Below are positions 1-24,506 of a stretch of DNA of 64,000 bases, piece by piece. The DNA comes from Cladocopium goreaui (taxonomy: Eukaryota > Sar > Dinophyceae > Suessiales > Symbiodiniaceae): assembly GCA_947184155.2 (NCBI GenBank), contig CAMXCT020001779.1, positions 652,456 through 716,455 on the forward strand, in the 5' to 3' direction. The notes below the pieces were generated by a model, which saw nothing but the letters and a program-made list of their open reading frames with translations, made no database searches and was not told where the DNA came from. The translations under genes were made by a program, and so were the position numbers. Every line of letters begins with the position of its first letter. Position 1 is the first letter of the stretch.

Positions 1-1090
1 AGACTTCTATGTGGTGGAACTAGGTATCTGGATAAACTAGAAAAAAACAAGAATCTGAATTAGGGCATTATGGGATGGTGTCCTCTACTAACCATCATGC
101 CAGTGACCACGCAGTGAGGTGTTAAACAATTTATCCGACTCCACAGCCCCATGCTGACCACGTTGGGAATTTCAAACAGGAACTATCCAAAAACTATCCA
201 GCAAATTTACATTATTACCGGACATAGAACGTGGCTATTGCCTAAATACCTAGGGAAATCTGGTACCTTGACTACCAGCTATTCAGCTACTCCCAGGTTT
301 TGACCATATCTCCTGAGATGTTGTGACAGGAATCACTAAGTTGCATTCCCCAAACTCCTCTCAGAAGGTGTCCAGGATCTGCAGGAAATGCAGAACTGCC
401 AGGACTGGTGTATTTTGTTTGCCAATAATTAGTAATTATTACCCATAGGATCCATGTATGCTATATATATGGTAACATTTACCATCAATATACCCCCAAT
501 GTTAGTATATATACCATACATGGATCCTATGGGTTATGGTATAAGTTTCCTAGTTGGTGGTTGCGGCCCCTGAATGTAACCTGACGTGGCAATGGACAAG
601 AACCATCAAGAACCTACCCCCATTCATGTATCATTTCCCACCAGGGGCATGATGACTTCAAGCCTATGGATTTTCCACTGCCACGTCTACTTGCTGAAGA
701 GCCATTCTATACAATTTCAATTTGTATTCAACAATACCATTGTCCCTATTCAAATAGTCATTGTTTTTTCCCTATTTGTGTGTACAATCTCCAGACAAAC
801 CCAAATTGACCCAGCTTCCCGACCCGCAAGTTCCAGGGTTCCGTTCGGGTTTGCATGGCGGACACTGCTGCTGCAGATAAATGTTGTGAGGTTTTCTTAG
901 CCCATTAAATCCCACTGAATCCGATAGATTGGCTTGTTTTTTTCCATCCAATAAGTGGCCCATTAAATTTCCATGGAGACCTTCATACATCCAATAAGTG
1001 GCCCATGGGCCCATCAAAAAAACCGGACGATACCGGACGACCGGACGACCGGACGACGCTTCATGCCAAAAGATGCCAAAGGTCCAAGGC
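1..1090. other. No exon identified
   Basis: Apart from the family A hairpin element at 441-535, I see no splice-bounded coding segment. 1015-1055 contains short GGACGACC-type repeats. Confidence 0.5.
441..535. mobile_element. MITE-like hairpin element, family A, copy 1
   Basis: A 95-bp element with perfect 20-bp terminal inverted repeats, ACCCATAGGATCCATGTATG at 441-460 and its complement at 515-534. The interior is also partly palindromic (GGTAACATTTACC). A second copy lies in opposite orientation at 51296-51387. It has no coding capacity. Confidence 0.8.
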
Positions 1091-4000
1091 CTTCTTCTTC
1101 GCATCCAGAGCATCAATCTCCTGGTTCCGAGCCTTCTTTTTCTCCTCGAAGTCGGCCAGCAGCTTCTCACATTCCTCAGCGATGGATGGAAATCCGGGGG
1201 GACCGGTTGCAAAGTGCTGATGGTGGGATTTTTTGACCAAGATGTTGAGTTGCCATAGAGTTTATAGTTTATGTATTGTTAATGTTAAGGACATAAAGTA
1301 TGGGAAAATCATGGAAAATCAATCAATTTCCTAGGCACCATTGCAGAATTGACACGTCAAACACCAGCTTCATCCAGCAAAAAAACAAATAGAACTGGCG
1401 CAAAGGGATGCCTTAAGGGGACATCCATTTGGCCACGGAATTGGCAGCTGCGACTGTGGCAGTCACTTGGTGCAAACCAGATGGCACCTCCAAAAAAACA
1501 ACCCATCTCCACACCATTTGCGCTAGAGACAAAAACACAGCACAGACCTGAAATCCAACATATCATTCATTAAATGAATTCCTGGTTGGTGGTTTTACCC
1601 ATCTTGAAAATTATGAAAGTCAATGGGAAGGATTATCTCATATATTATGGAGAATAAAAAATGTTTATATTATATAATAACCACCAACCAAATTCATTAC
1701 GTATTCATTACGTCTAGTAATGTCAAGACGGGCTTTATACATCCCAAGTTAAACGCACCCTTTTCTGGCAAAAACATGGGCAATACTACTTGTCCATATG
1801 TCCTCTACGTCAAACATACCTCCCAAATAGTTGGTTCCATCCTCCCGAATAAACACCCTCCTCTCTGAACCCTCAATTTTTTTTCCCGCCAATTGGTTTT
1901 GATCCCTGAACCCACAGATCCATGCAGATCCCCATCCCGGAAAAAGAACCCATACCCTGTGAAATTCCATTGGTCTTAATGTCGAACAATATCAATTATA
2001 TACATGATTTGTGGGGTCACTATTCAGGGGAGGTTCCATTTTTGTTGAGTTTTCTTTTTGACCTTCCGGGCCTTCCGGACCTTTTTTTTTGACTGCGCCC
2101 TCCACACGGACCTTTGGGGGGGTTATAAATCCGGTCTTGACATTAACTAGACATTAGTTCACACCCGAGACCCCAAAAAGCATAAAACTCGCATTTTCTT
2201 CAAAAACTCAGAGCGTTCCAAAGTGATTCATTACTCTTGCCAAATTGCCAAAACCATCCATAACCCCATAGCCGTTGGTTCCATCTTAGTTTTCCAGAAA
2301 ACATCTACAGGTTTTCATAGGTTTTCCATGTGTGGGGAGGGGTCTTCCTGTAGATTTCTGGGGCTGAAATCGATATCCCAGGCGCATCTGTGAGAGTCGT
2401 GGCCAGCTGATCCGTCAAGCCCAGTTGCTCCTTCAGCGCCTGCGTGGGCCCGAGCGGCTTGGTATGGCCATGTTTTTTCATTGGCAAAATACGGTGAAAA
2501 TATGTTTATACCATGGCAAACACTACATAATATAGTTTTGATATAGTTTTATATTAAATTATCAGTAATCATTCATATATATATATATGATTAACAAATA
2601 TATATATATATATACATATGCGTGGGTGTTTGATTAAAACAAGAACATATTATATATAATAAATGTAATTATATGTATATATGTGATATTATATAAAATA
2701 CATTTATATATATATTGTATGAAATGCGAGTGTATATGTATCCAACGGGAGAGAGAGATAGAGAGTGAGCGAGAAGGATTTATATGTAAATAATGATTAT
2801 GTATGTGTGTGTATGTATGTATGTATGTATGTATGTACGTATGTATGTATGTACGTATGTACGTATGTACGTATGTACGTATGTACGTAGGTACGTAGGT
2901 ACGTAGGTACGTAGGTATGTAGGTATGTAGGTATGTAGGTATGTAGGTATGTATGTATGGATGGATGGATGGGTGGGTGGATGCATGGATGGATGTATGT
3001 ATGTGTGTATGTATGTACCTCTCTCTCTCTCTCTATCTATCTATCAATCAATCTATCTATCTATCCATGTATCTATGTATCTACGTATCTATGTATCTAT
3101 GTATGTATGGGTGTATGGATGTATGGATGTATGGATGTATGGATGGATGGATGTATGGATGTATGACTGTATGGATGTATGTGTATGTATGTATGTATGT
3201 ACGTATGTATGTATGTACGTATGTACGTATGTACGTATGTACGTATGTACGTAGGTACGTAGGTACGTAGGTACGTAGGTATGTAGGTATGTAGGTATGT
3301 AGGTATGTAGGTATGTAGGTATGTAGGTATGTATGTATGTATGTATGTATGTAAAGTGTTCTTTTATGTTTTAGCAGCATGTTTTATTATGTTTTATTAT
3401 GTGTTATTATGTTTTATTATGCGTTTTGTTCTGTTACAGATATGTTTTACGATTTCCAAAGGTAGATTGTTGATGAGACACCTCCCATCTATGGCCCAAA
3501 ACTGCCCTACAACCAGCATTTACCCAGAAACAGAGTTTGTGTCACAACGTCCAGGGCCTGGAGCCTGAATTAATCATCCCTCCATAGATCCCTTTCAATG
3601 AGGAAGGGCTTCTTTCCCAAACAGCATACGCAAGTGGCGGACGGCTTGTATGAACCTTCAAGTTTTGTGAATCACACCCTTGTCCATGCCAATGATGGGA
3701 AAGGATAAATGAAACTAACAGCACTTGAGGGTTCATACCAGCAGCCAACTTTCAAAAGCATGGGCTTTTTACATGCTGCTTTCACGGGACGGACTCCCCA
3801 AAAATGCAATCACGTCCCCTCTAATGTTCACCCAGAAATGAAACAACCTTCGGAATCAGTTCATTCATTGGTTGCTTGGTTGAAAAGAAGCTGCTTCTGG
3901 GAGTGCGCCCGCAACTTGCGGACCCTGATGACTAGCACCTTCTGTCTGTCTTGGATCTTCTGGCTTTCTGCGGCAAGGGCAGCTTGTCCTGACCAAGCGC

Positions 4001-7000
4001 TCGCAGCTGATTGAAGATTGAGTTCCACCGTCTCATCCCTTCCCTTATTTTTGAATGAGAACCCTCACAAACTCCCATGTAGCAGGGCTATACTTGGGAG
4101 TGGGCAACATTAAGAAGGGCCCAGTTGGTTTGATGACGTGAGTCGTACTGACCTAAAAAGGCAGCCTTGACATCCTCTAAAAACAAGCAAGCCACGATAG
4201 CATCGTTCAGGTCTTGGAAAACCATCACGCCTCACCAGCTATTTAAAAAAATGGTGATGAATAATCTGAACAAAGGCTCTATTGTTAAGTAGCCTTTTTT
4301 GACATAATTCTGGATCAATCCGAACTTTCTCATGATGTTATTTTCACCAATAGGATGAAAATAGCCATACTTGGATAGACATTTTTTTTTGACAGTGAGG
4401 CTTGAAGAGTAGAAGTGACCCGCCAATCTGATGATCCCAGGATTCTCGGACATGGACCCGCACAATCTTTCACTCCAGGAGGCCCCCGCATCGAAGGTCT
4501 CCAGCAAAATGTCAAAAACAAATCAAACAGCTTCAACTAAAAACTCATCAGCTAATCTTGGACCTGCGAGCTGTCGCCGCCACAATCTGGTTTGCCCCAG
4601 GAGACAACAAAGCCATTTTCCAAGATGGCAGCAAATGCTTCATCTGTGGCCTGAACCTGCCGCACATTCTTCAGCTGATCTTGGACTGTGAAGCTGTCAC
4701 CGCCATTCACCGCCTTTATCTGGCTTGCCCCAGGTGACAACAGAACCCGCTTCACAGATTGCAGCGAATGCTCCACTTGAGGCATGAACCTGCTGCACAT
4801 TCTTCAGCAGATCTTGGACCTGAGAGCTGTGACCGCCATAATCTGCCTTGCCCCAGGTGACAACCCCCCAGGTGACAACCCCAACCCCGTCACCTCCGCC
4901 GCACCACAATGCAAAAGCGTGTTGATCTGCTGCTAGTTTTGCTTCTCCTCTCCATCTTGCAACTCTGCAGCCTGGAGGGTCTCTGATGGACCATTTAGAT
5001 TGCGCCCGTGTGCAGTGACAAGCCTCAGAAAATACATTCCCACACTTCTGGGCCAAGGTCTTCAAGTCCCCTGTTTTGGAAAACCGTGGAACTGAACGGC
5101 TCGTGCTGCGACCACTGGTCAGAGACACAGTCATTTGGAGCATCTGCTCGACATGGCCCAAACAAACCGGGGATGACTGGAGCATCTTTCAAAGAAATCC
5201 GTGTTCAGTGCTAGTACACAATCTGCTGCAAACAAATATCGAGCCAATGCACACACCAAGGCCCTATTGTTCAGCTAGGTAGGTACTAGTACCTTGCGAC
5301 CCGGATCTTGTCAAGTTTTCTTTTCACCTTGGGATTGCCATTTGCGTGGTATTATGCAACTGTTGCCGTTGTGGGAAAGGATCTTACCGAGTTATTGCAT
5401 GACTCCTATCCTGAGAGTTCTAATGACCTGCAAAACGATTCCTGATGCTCATTTCCACTGAAAATAGAATGCCCCCAAAATCCCAAAAATTGTTCATCTT
5501 CAAAATGTTCATTGATTTTCATGACTGGTATTAGAATAGCCACAATTGGGCAAACGCATTTTATGAAACGTGCCACTGGTGTGAAAAAATAAAGGTGACC
5601 TGCCAAGGGGTCACACCACACAGCACGTTTTTTTAAGGGTCATGGTCCAGTTCAAAAACAGGTGGCATCCTTCAGTCCGGGAGCCGCTGCTTCAACAAAT
5701 CTTGATAAATCTTGAAGATAATGTGATAGTTTGGCCATCCCCCCCAACAAAAAACTGACAGTTTTCCAACCTTGCTAAATTAAAAACTAATTCACCAGCC
5801 AGCCATCACCAGCCTATCATTTGGCTGGGGAATTCTCCTTAGTTAGCTCCCAATTCAACAGGGAATATATGGGAATATGGATAACCCTAGCTCCCAACCA
5901 CTGGATAGCAGCCTGAAACTTGCACCCATTGTCAGATAGTCGCCCCAGTGACGTCGCAATGTGCGGTCGTTCAAGTTTTCAACCTGAGCCCTGCCGCTGG
6001 CTCCTCCCACGAAATCCGTCAAGCTGAAGGCATCCTTTCGCCTTGACTGCTTGGCCACCTGGCCGAGGTTTCCCAGATTTCCGCTGGAAAAATCGGCAAA
6101 CCCCCGACTTTTTGGAGCAAGGGGGTTCCAGTGAAATTTCGCTCCAAGTCGAGGACATAGATCGACGTTGAGGGGTCCACCGGTCCACCACAGTAAAGCC
6201 ACTTCAAGTGACCTTCAATTTATCCGACATGAACAACACATAGAAAGTAAATGATTTAGACATGATAAACAATCAACCACAAGCTTTGAAAATGGGGGTT
6301 GCGATGGAGAAAAGCAGCAGGACATCCCCGTTCGAGGAGGTAAGATTGTTTTGCGGGACAGAGGTCGGCCTAATTCGACCTAGTTCATTGCATTTCGCGT
6401 TCTTTTTCCATCTTCTTCCTGTAATGCCAGCCATGGATGAATGTCAACCCTGATCAATCAAAAATATGGGCGTTCCCGATACCCCGTTAATATCCATTTA
6501 AACTGATCATCTGACACTAGCATCGAACCCCCCAAAGATCAACAGTTCAACAAGCCGTAGGTTTAGCATGGTTTGGCAAAATGCAGGGTTGATATGGGTT
6601 TGTCTGAAAACATGTTACCCTCAAACTTGAAGGATTGTGATCATTTTCCCCATTGGATTGCCACCGTTTGCGGTATTTTCAGAGACAAACTACCGGTATC
6701 AACTTGAAGACTTGCTAAACGATCCCACCAATAAAAACATATAAAAACCAGGTGTCATTGAAAATTCACCATAGAAATCCATAGAATATCATGAATTCAC
6801 ATGCTTTTTCCATATGTGTTCCCATCCAGAAATAAACTGAACTCTGCCGCCTCCAGCAGAGCCACATAGGCCGCCTGGTCTGTGGACTCACCTCAGCGAA
6901 CGCTGAATCCATCAGAATCCATCAGAAATGTTGTCCGAAGTTTCCTTACACCAACAGTATCTATGATACATAATATTTATATATATATATGTTTATATAA

Positions 7001-7747
7001 TCTATTATACATAATGTATATATATATATGTGATATACCCTATATATAATATGTTTATATATATATATCCCAAAGATCTAGGACCTAGGATGTTTTCCCT
7101 AGAAGTTTCAAACATGTTCAAAGAATATCCATGATAGACCCAATACATTCCAAAATGGACATGAAAGAAAATTGTGCTCAACCGTTGGGTTGTTGAGCTC
7201 TTCCCAACATTTTCAGACACACTATATATTAAACGAACATTAAAAAATGGTGCAATAATGGTGCACGACTTCTGTGCTTGGTTTTTCAATGTTTTTCCGG
7301 GATGCCGCATCAGTTGGTTATGGCTCGAACTTCAGCATTGCACATGGGCCAAAGAGCATCAACCACCGCCATGAATCTTCCTCCTGCTACTCCTCCTCAT
7401 TGTCCTTACTAGGATTATGAATTTGAATAAAACCTTTGGTCCCTAGGTTAGTCCTAGGTCCTAGGTTGTTTCGTTGGGAGGGGCATCATTTCAGTAAAAA
7501 CAACCATACCTTGAATCTCAAATAACCTTAGTGAACGTGGATTCTTAATCCGGGGTTCTTCCACCCTCGTCTTCACACCCAAGGTCAGGCAGCTGCCGCC
7601 GAGCTGCGAATTTGCACTTGGCTCACCTCCGATTTCACTGCTGAGATAACTTCTGCCAGGGACCTGTACGGCCGCAAATTGGGATGGAGAGGTCGTTGAA
7701 CTGCGGGGGTAGGCAGCAAGTCCTCAAGAAAGAATCTTGCTGATCAT
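1091..7747 (-). CDS. Coiled-coil protein of unknown function, 3' part beyond the left edge
   Basis: Not recognised. Exons linked by compatible phase: possible start exon 7747-7737 (ATG ATC AGC AA, GA donor), 7663-7627 (SLAEVISAVKSE, donor GTGAGC), 6874-6843 (AAYVALLEAAE), 6041-about 5990 (RKDAFSLTDFVGGA), 3988-3939 (QAALAAESQKIQDRQK), 2439-2386 (ALKEQLGLTDQLATTLTD), 1174-1091 (ECEKLLADFEEKKKARNQEI and onward). Each acceptor is AG|G and donors are GT, GC or GA. The translation is rich in E, K, A and L in heptad-like spacing, so a coiled coil is likely. The first exon lies only about 280 nt downstream of the fumarate reductase stop codon, consistent with closely packed co-directional genes. The start exon and the end of the 6041 exon are guesses; the 3988, 2439 and 1174 exons are the best supported. 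Confidence 0.6.
1582..1690. mobile_element. MITE-like element, family B, copy 1
   Basis: Begins CTGGTTGGTGGTTTT and ends AACCACCAACCA, an inverted pair. The interior GAAAGTCAATGGGAAGGAT is shared with copy 58159-58268. Flanked by AATTC on both sides, a possible 5-bp target duplication. Confidence 0.75.
2800..3356. repeat. Large GTAT/GTAC/GTAG tetranucleotide array
   Basis: Runs of GTAT grade into GTAC and then GTAG. The same gradient occurs twice (about 2803-2960 and 3185-3355), separated by GGAT, CTCT, CTAT and GTAT tracts, so the second half looks like a duplicated segment. Flanked by A+T-rich DNA (2510-2750). No gene content; long open frames across it are a by-product of the repeat. Confidence 0.9.
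4552..5185 (-). pseudogene. RCC1-like repeat fragment, frameshifted
   Basis: Reading the minus strand, two diverged copies of an RCC1/beta-propeller-like unit are visible: VVTWGKADYGGHSSQVQDLL, then AFAAICEAGSVVTWGKPDKG in one frame, and SFTVQDQLKNVRQVQATDEA then FAAILENGFVVSWGKPDCGG in another. The frame changes near 4705-4725, where a short GGCGGTGA-type direct duplication has been inserted. A second short duplication gives a doubled GVVTW near 4850-4880. Such repeats are very common in dinoflagellate proteins. It lies inside an intron of the left coiled-coil gene, on the same strand. The frameshift argues for a decayed copy rather than an exon. Confidence 0.65.
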
Positions 7748-8029
7748 CTTGAGATATATATCAGATATCAAGCTATGAGAAAAAAACTTTCACGGAGGGG
7801 TGAAAAACAAGAAAGATGAACGCAAGTTGTGTGAATCACTAATTGCTTGTACAATCCATCAGAATACGAGACCCCAAGAATCCAACACAAGAAACGCAGA
7901 TCAATGGTAAGCCAATGCAAGCACACCATTTTCTGCGCCACGGTCCTGTCACGAGGACTGAGCACGAAAATTTGGGTCTGACCAATCGAGAGGCCTGGCT
8001 TAAAAGTTGCCACCCAGCTGATGAAACGC

Positions 8030-20469
<12,440 letters not shown>

Positions 20470-21059
20470 CTGGACGAGCGACGAGCTTCGAAATTGGAAG
20501 ATGTTGGTTTTTTGATGGTTTGAGATGGGGCAAAATGGCCTAAGCCAAAACGGCTAAACGGCTAGAGTCGGCTAGAGCTGCTTCAGGGTCGGATTGGGAC
20601 TTGCCTGAGGGCCAGACAGTTCATCAGTTTTAGGAATGGATCATGTCATTTTCATGGCTGCTCTCTTGGATAATTACCTCTCTGTTTCAGGTGAGTATTC
20701 TTATCATTTAACCTATGTAACTAACGGCTATGGCAAGAGATGGCAACAATTGAAGCACTGAACTGGCCATGTTCATCCATTTTCCAGGTTGAGCTAGTGT
20801 TTGGATGCTTCGTTAACAAAACATTTCCGGACACCTCCAGGAGACCAAAAACATCCAAAAACCACCACGGCGCCTGAGAGCGGGCCCTGCATCAGAGCTT
20901 TTGGCTTGAGTGAAGAAAGGGAACTCCTGCGGGGGGGCCTACCCTGGGATGGGGAAGGCTCGTGATGGAAGATTGGAATATGTAACACACAAACACAGAC
21001 ACAGGCGCACACACACACACACATAGCTATTATCTCGCCCTCCATCGCCTTCTCAAGGA

Positions 21060-21084
21060 GTTCAGCACACATATCTCCAAATAT

Positions 21085-21125
<41 letters not shown>

Positions 21126-21350
21126 CATACATATTGGCTATCTAAAGCTATCTATAGCTATCTATAGCTATCTAAGGCTATCAACTTTCTATCTATATAT
21201 CTATCTGATCCATCTATCAAATCAATCTCATCTTATCCCATCCATCTAATCTAATCTAATCTAATCTTATCTAACCTATCTATCTCTCTACCTACCTACC
21301 CATCTATCTAGCTATCTATCTATCTGTACATCCATCCATCTATACATATG
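21060..21350. repeat. Mixed AT, CTAT and CTAAT microsatellite
   Basis: An (AT)n tract at 21094-21120 followed by CTATCTATAGC, TCTAATCTAATC and CTATCTATC runs. No gene content; lies between the unrecognised 23.1-21.4 kb exons and the fumarate reductase start. Confidence 0.85.
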
Positions 21351-21458
21351 GCGTACTTTTGGGCACCTTCTATGGGCAAACCAAGAGACCGCAGTGTCTC
21401 TGAGTCAGCCCAGGCACGTCGTCATCGCCGGCACTAGGTTGGCCACCCAGAGTACCAC

Positions 21459-23083
21459 CCTGGCAGGGACAAGTCCAAGACATCCTTGAGGTTGTCAATC
21501 AATACGTCTATCAATTATATCTATCACTTATCAGCTCATCTTCTTATCTACTCTTCTCAATTCATCTGTTGACACATTGGTTTATGGGAAAGCCATGGAA
21601 AGCCTACAGGAAACCATTGTTTTCTCCATCAGATATACGGTTTTCCTGCAAAATGTCCCGAAAACCAATCCAATGAATCATCTTGTTTTGCTCATGTCTT
21701 GCATGTGAACATGACTGACATCAATCAAGTCGAATCATGGTGTGCTGCTAGCCCATGAATGATCCCTTTTGAGCACCGGCCCGTATGTACCCATATCCTT
21801 ATCCGGTTGATCGTAGCAACACAAACTTAGGACATGTCTATCAATTGGGTCCATCGTCATATTTTTATGGATGTCACAAAAATTATAAAACGGACGATTC
21901 TTGAAACCACTATTCAAAAAATGGCTGGCTTTGGGGAGCAACAATTCACCAACCAAGCCGCTGTGTTCCCCAAAAAGTGAATTCAATAGGATTCGCTAGA
22001 TATGTAATTTACATTAATTTACAGTATGTTGTTGGAATGGGCAAAAAACATAGTCAGCCAGCCTGCATTTCTGGCGCTTAGAGTTCAAGGCATATGGATA
22101 TGGAAAAAATACATGAAAAGAAGCAACAGTCAGTGCATGAAAGAGATTCAAGAATTCAACAGCATCAACTTGACACCTGACATGAAACAACAAAAACCAT
22201 AAGAAAACCTGAGAAAAATGTGATTTGAACCGATTTGAACCCATCTGAACAGTGCGGATCCTCCCATTTTTTGCATGGTGAAAAAGGCAAAGGACACCAT
22301 CAGCTTGTGACCTGCGATGGGGAACTCACCTCGTTGAGGTATTTCTCCAAAGAGTTGGTCGCCTTGTGCAGCACCTCACGAGCACGCGAGCGGCCCGGTT
22401 TGTTTGGATGTTTGGATGGCTTGCACTGGACATGGGACATGGGAGTTTTACACTTCAAGGCTTTTTGTGCGGTTTAAATTGTGTAAAACTAGCTTTAATT
22501 ATAGTCATAATTATGGTTCATCATGGGTTTGAAATGGCATGAAATGGCACAGGCTTGGCATGGCTGGGCGGGATAGGTCAGTGACGCGTCAATTTTGGTT
22601 GCTATTCCAGGGTGAACACCTGGCACCCTGTGGCCCTTCAAGATCTGCCAAGCAGCATCCACTGCAGCTGCACCTGTCGGAACTGAGATGTTTGTATGCA
22701 CACACGGCCAGGGTATGTTAAATAAGAAACAGCAGAAACAAAGAAGATCAAACGAGTATACATGATTATACATGGCTAGTTCAACCACTTATGCTTGCAC
22801 TTTGACAAGGTTTGACATTCCTTCCTCCAATCATTGTCAAGGGTCATGACAATGGAGAGTCCAACTGCTGTCACTAGAACAGATCTTTTTTCGCTTATGT
22901 ATCCTAGCTGAGGGCCCCAATTCGAACAGCCATGTCATCCTGGGTGTTCAACCTATGGAACTTCCACCAAACTGACTGAACTTAAAGCCGCCTTGTGCGA
23001 TGCTGGTGGCTAAATGCTTGTGTTCCTTCTCCCTCAAACTTCTGGCCGTGGCTACCACCCAGTCAACACGGGCGATGGCTTTC
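21459..23083 (-). CDS. Four-exon fragment of an unrecognised helical protein
   Basis: Not recognised. 23083-22992 encodes KAIARVDWVVATARSLREKE and onward; 22673-22627 encodes AAAVDAAWQILKGHR; 22374-22330 encodes VLHKATNSLEKYLNE with a canonical GTGAGT donor; 21484-21459 (DVLDLSLP) is tentative. Phases join without a break. The set lies between the last exostosin exon (24507) and the fumarate reductase start (20469). It could be either the C-terminal end of the exostosin-like protein or a separate small gene. No start or stop codon was identified. Confidence 0.45.
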
Positions 23084-23689
23084 CTTAGTGACTATCAGGG
23101 CAGAGGGTTTCAGCAGCTCGGCTGGAGGGACTGTATCCCATCCAATTTGTTTACAGATTTCTTGGGGTATCCAATTGTGACCCGTACCCAGCTTCAAGTT
23201 ATATTTGACATGCGTTCAAAATGTTCAAATCATCAGCTGGACCACTGGAAGATTGTGGAAGAACATGTGCCTTCTGGACCACGCACTCATCGTTGGAGCT
23301 AAACGCATGTGATCATACTGGAAGCGCTGTAAGGATGTCACTTTCATCTGCAATCTGGAGCATTGCACAGGGGTTGCCATTGCCCCAAGCCAGATGAACT
23401 AATCACTGGTCGCCCGTAAGCTTTTCTTAAGGAGACACCACCACTTGCGATATCTTGTTCCCCATCCTCTGACCCTGCGAGATCTGTGAGAGCTCCGGGA
23501 TTCGCACCTTTTCTGCCGATTTCTGCCTCGCCACCTTTCCAGCTACATCTTGCTACGCCCCAAATGCAGCCCGTGTCGTCTATCGACCGCTCGCATCAGG
23601 TCCAGGTCCAGGCCGTGGTGGGCCGTTCAGTCGCCGGTGGCGTCGGCATCGTCTCCGGGCGATCCAGTGGGAGCCAGGGCCAGGTCGGC

Positions 23690-23742
23690 CAGGTCCACCA
23701 GGTCCACCAGGTCCACCAGGTCCACCAGGTCCACTGCCGAAG
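23690..23742. repeat. 9-bp GGTCCACCA tandem repeat
   Basis: Five and a half copies of GGTCCACCA in a G+C-rich island (about 23480-23830). Read on the minus strand it gives a collagen-like Gly-Pro-Gly series in one frame and VDLVDL in another. I cannot tell whether any of it is exonic. Confidence 0.75.
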
Positions 23743-24506
23743 AGATTGGGATTAAAACCAGAAGTTTTTCAAGAGGCGCCCCCGGGGCGGTGGTCGATCA
23801 CCAGAAACCAGTGCACTGAGCTGCCTGAGAAACTCAGCGAATTCAAATGTCCGAAAGTGGGACATGGGATGACATGGGCATGGTGGCATGGCTTGTGTTT
23901 GACTTTCATTCACTTTCATTAACATATAGAGGTTTAACAGATTTTACTGTAAAAGCAAGTTGGCAAGGAAAATGTGGAATCAGTCTCCCAAGTTTGTCCA
24001 CTTTGGGAAAATGGCCATGTCCCAAAGATCAAGCCACGGTTAACTTATCCTCCAGCCGACTTTCCGCCTTCCACAAAAACCAGTAAAAAATACATGGGGA
24101 GAACGATTGTCCAAAAGATGCTAGTCATGGCCAGGTTTCTTCAAGAGACCCTGGTAGGGTGAGCATGTCCTTAGTGCTGCTCCAGCTAGCTGGGCTTTGG
24201 TTCAAAACATAGACCACACGGTGTCCATTCATCCAACACACACACACATATATGTATATAATATTATATATGTATATATATATATACCCAACATGTATAT
24301 ATATATATGTATTATACATATAGGATGACACAAGCATATTTCACTGAAAAATCATGTCGGCAGGCATGTACATGCACACCCGTATATGCAGTTCTTCAAC
24401 TATGCAAGTCTTGATCTGAAGGAAAGTGCCACCTGCCGCAGCCACCAACCCCACCATACCATCCCTACCATCTCCCATTTGTTCAAAAAGCCCAGCCACG
24501 GGTGAC

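Noticed and set aside
2780..3380. Tyr/Thr and Cys/Met-rich open frames on both strands
   Set aside because: Products of the tetranucleotide microsatellite.
4697..5185. RCC1-like sequence as a functional exon
   Set aside because: The frame is broken at about 4710 by a short duplication, so it is called a pseudogene.
23486..23819. Plus-strand VHQVHQ frame and minus-strand collagen-like Gly-Pro frame
   Set aside because: Caused by the 9-bp GGTCCACCA repeat; no splice-bounded exon could be set with confidence.
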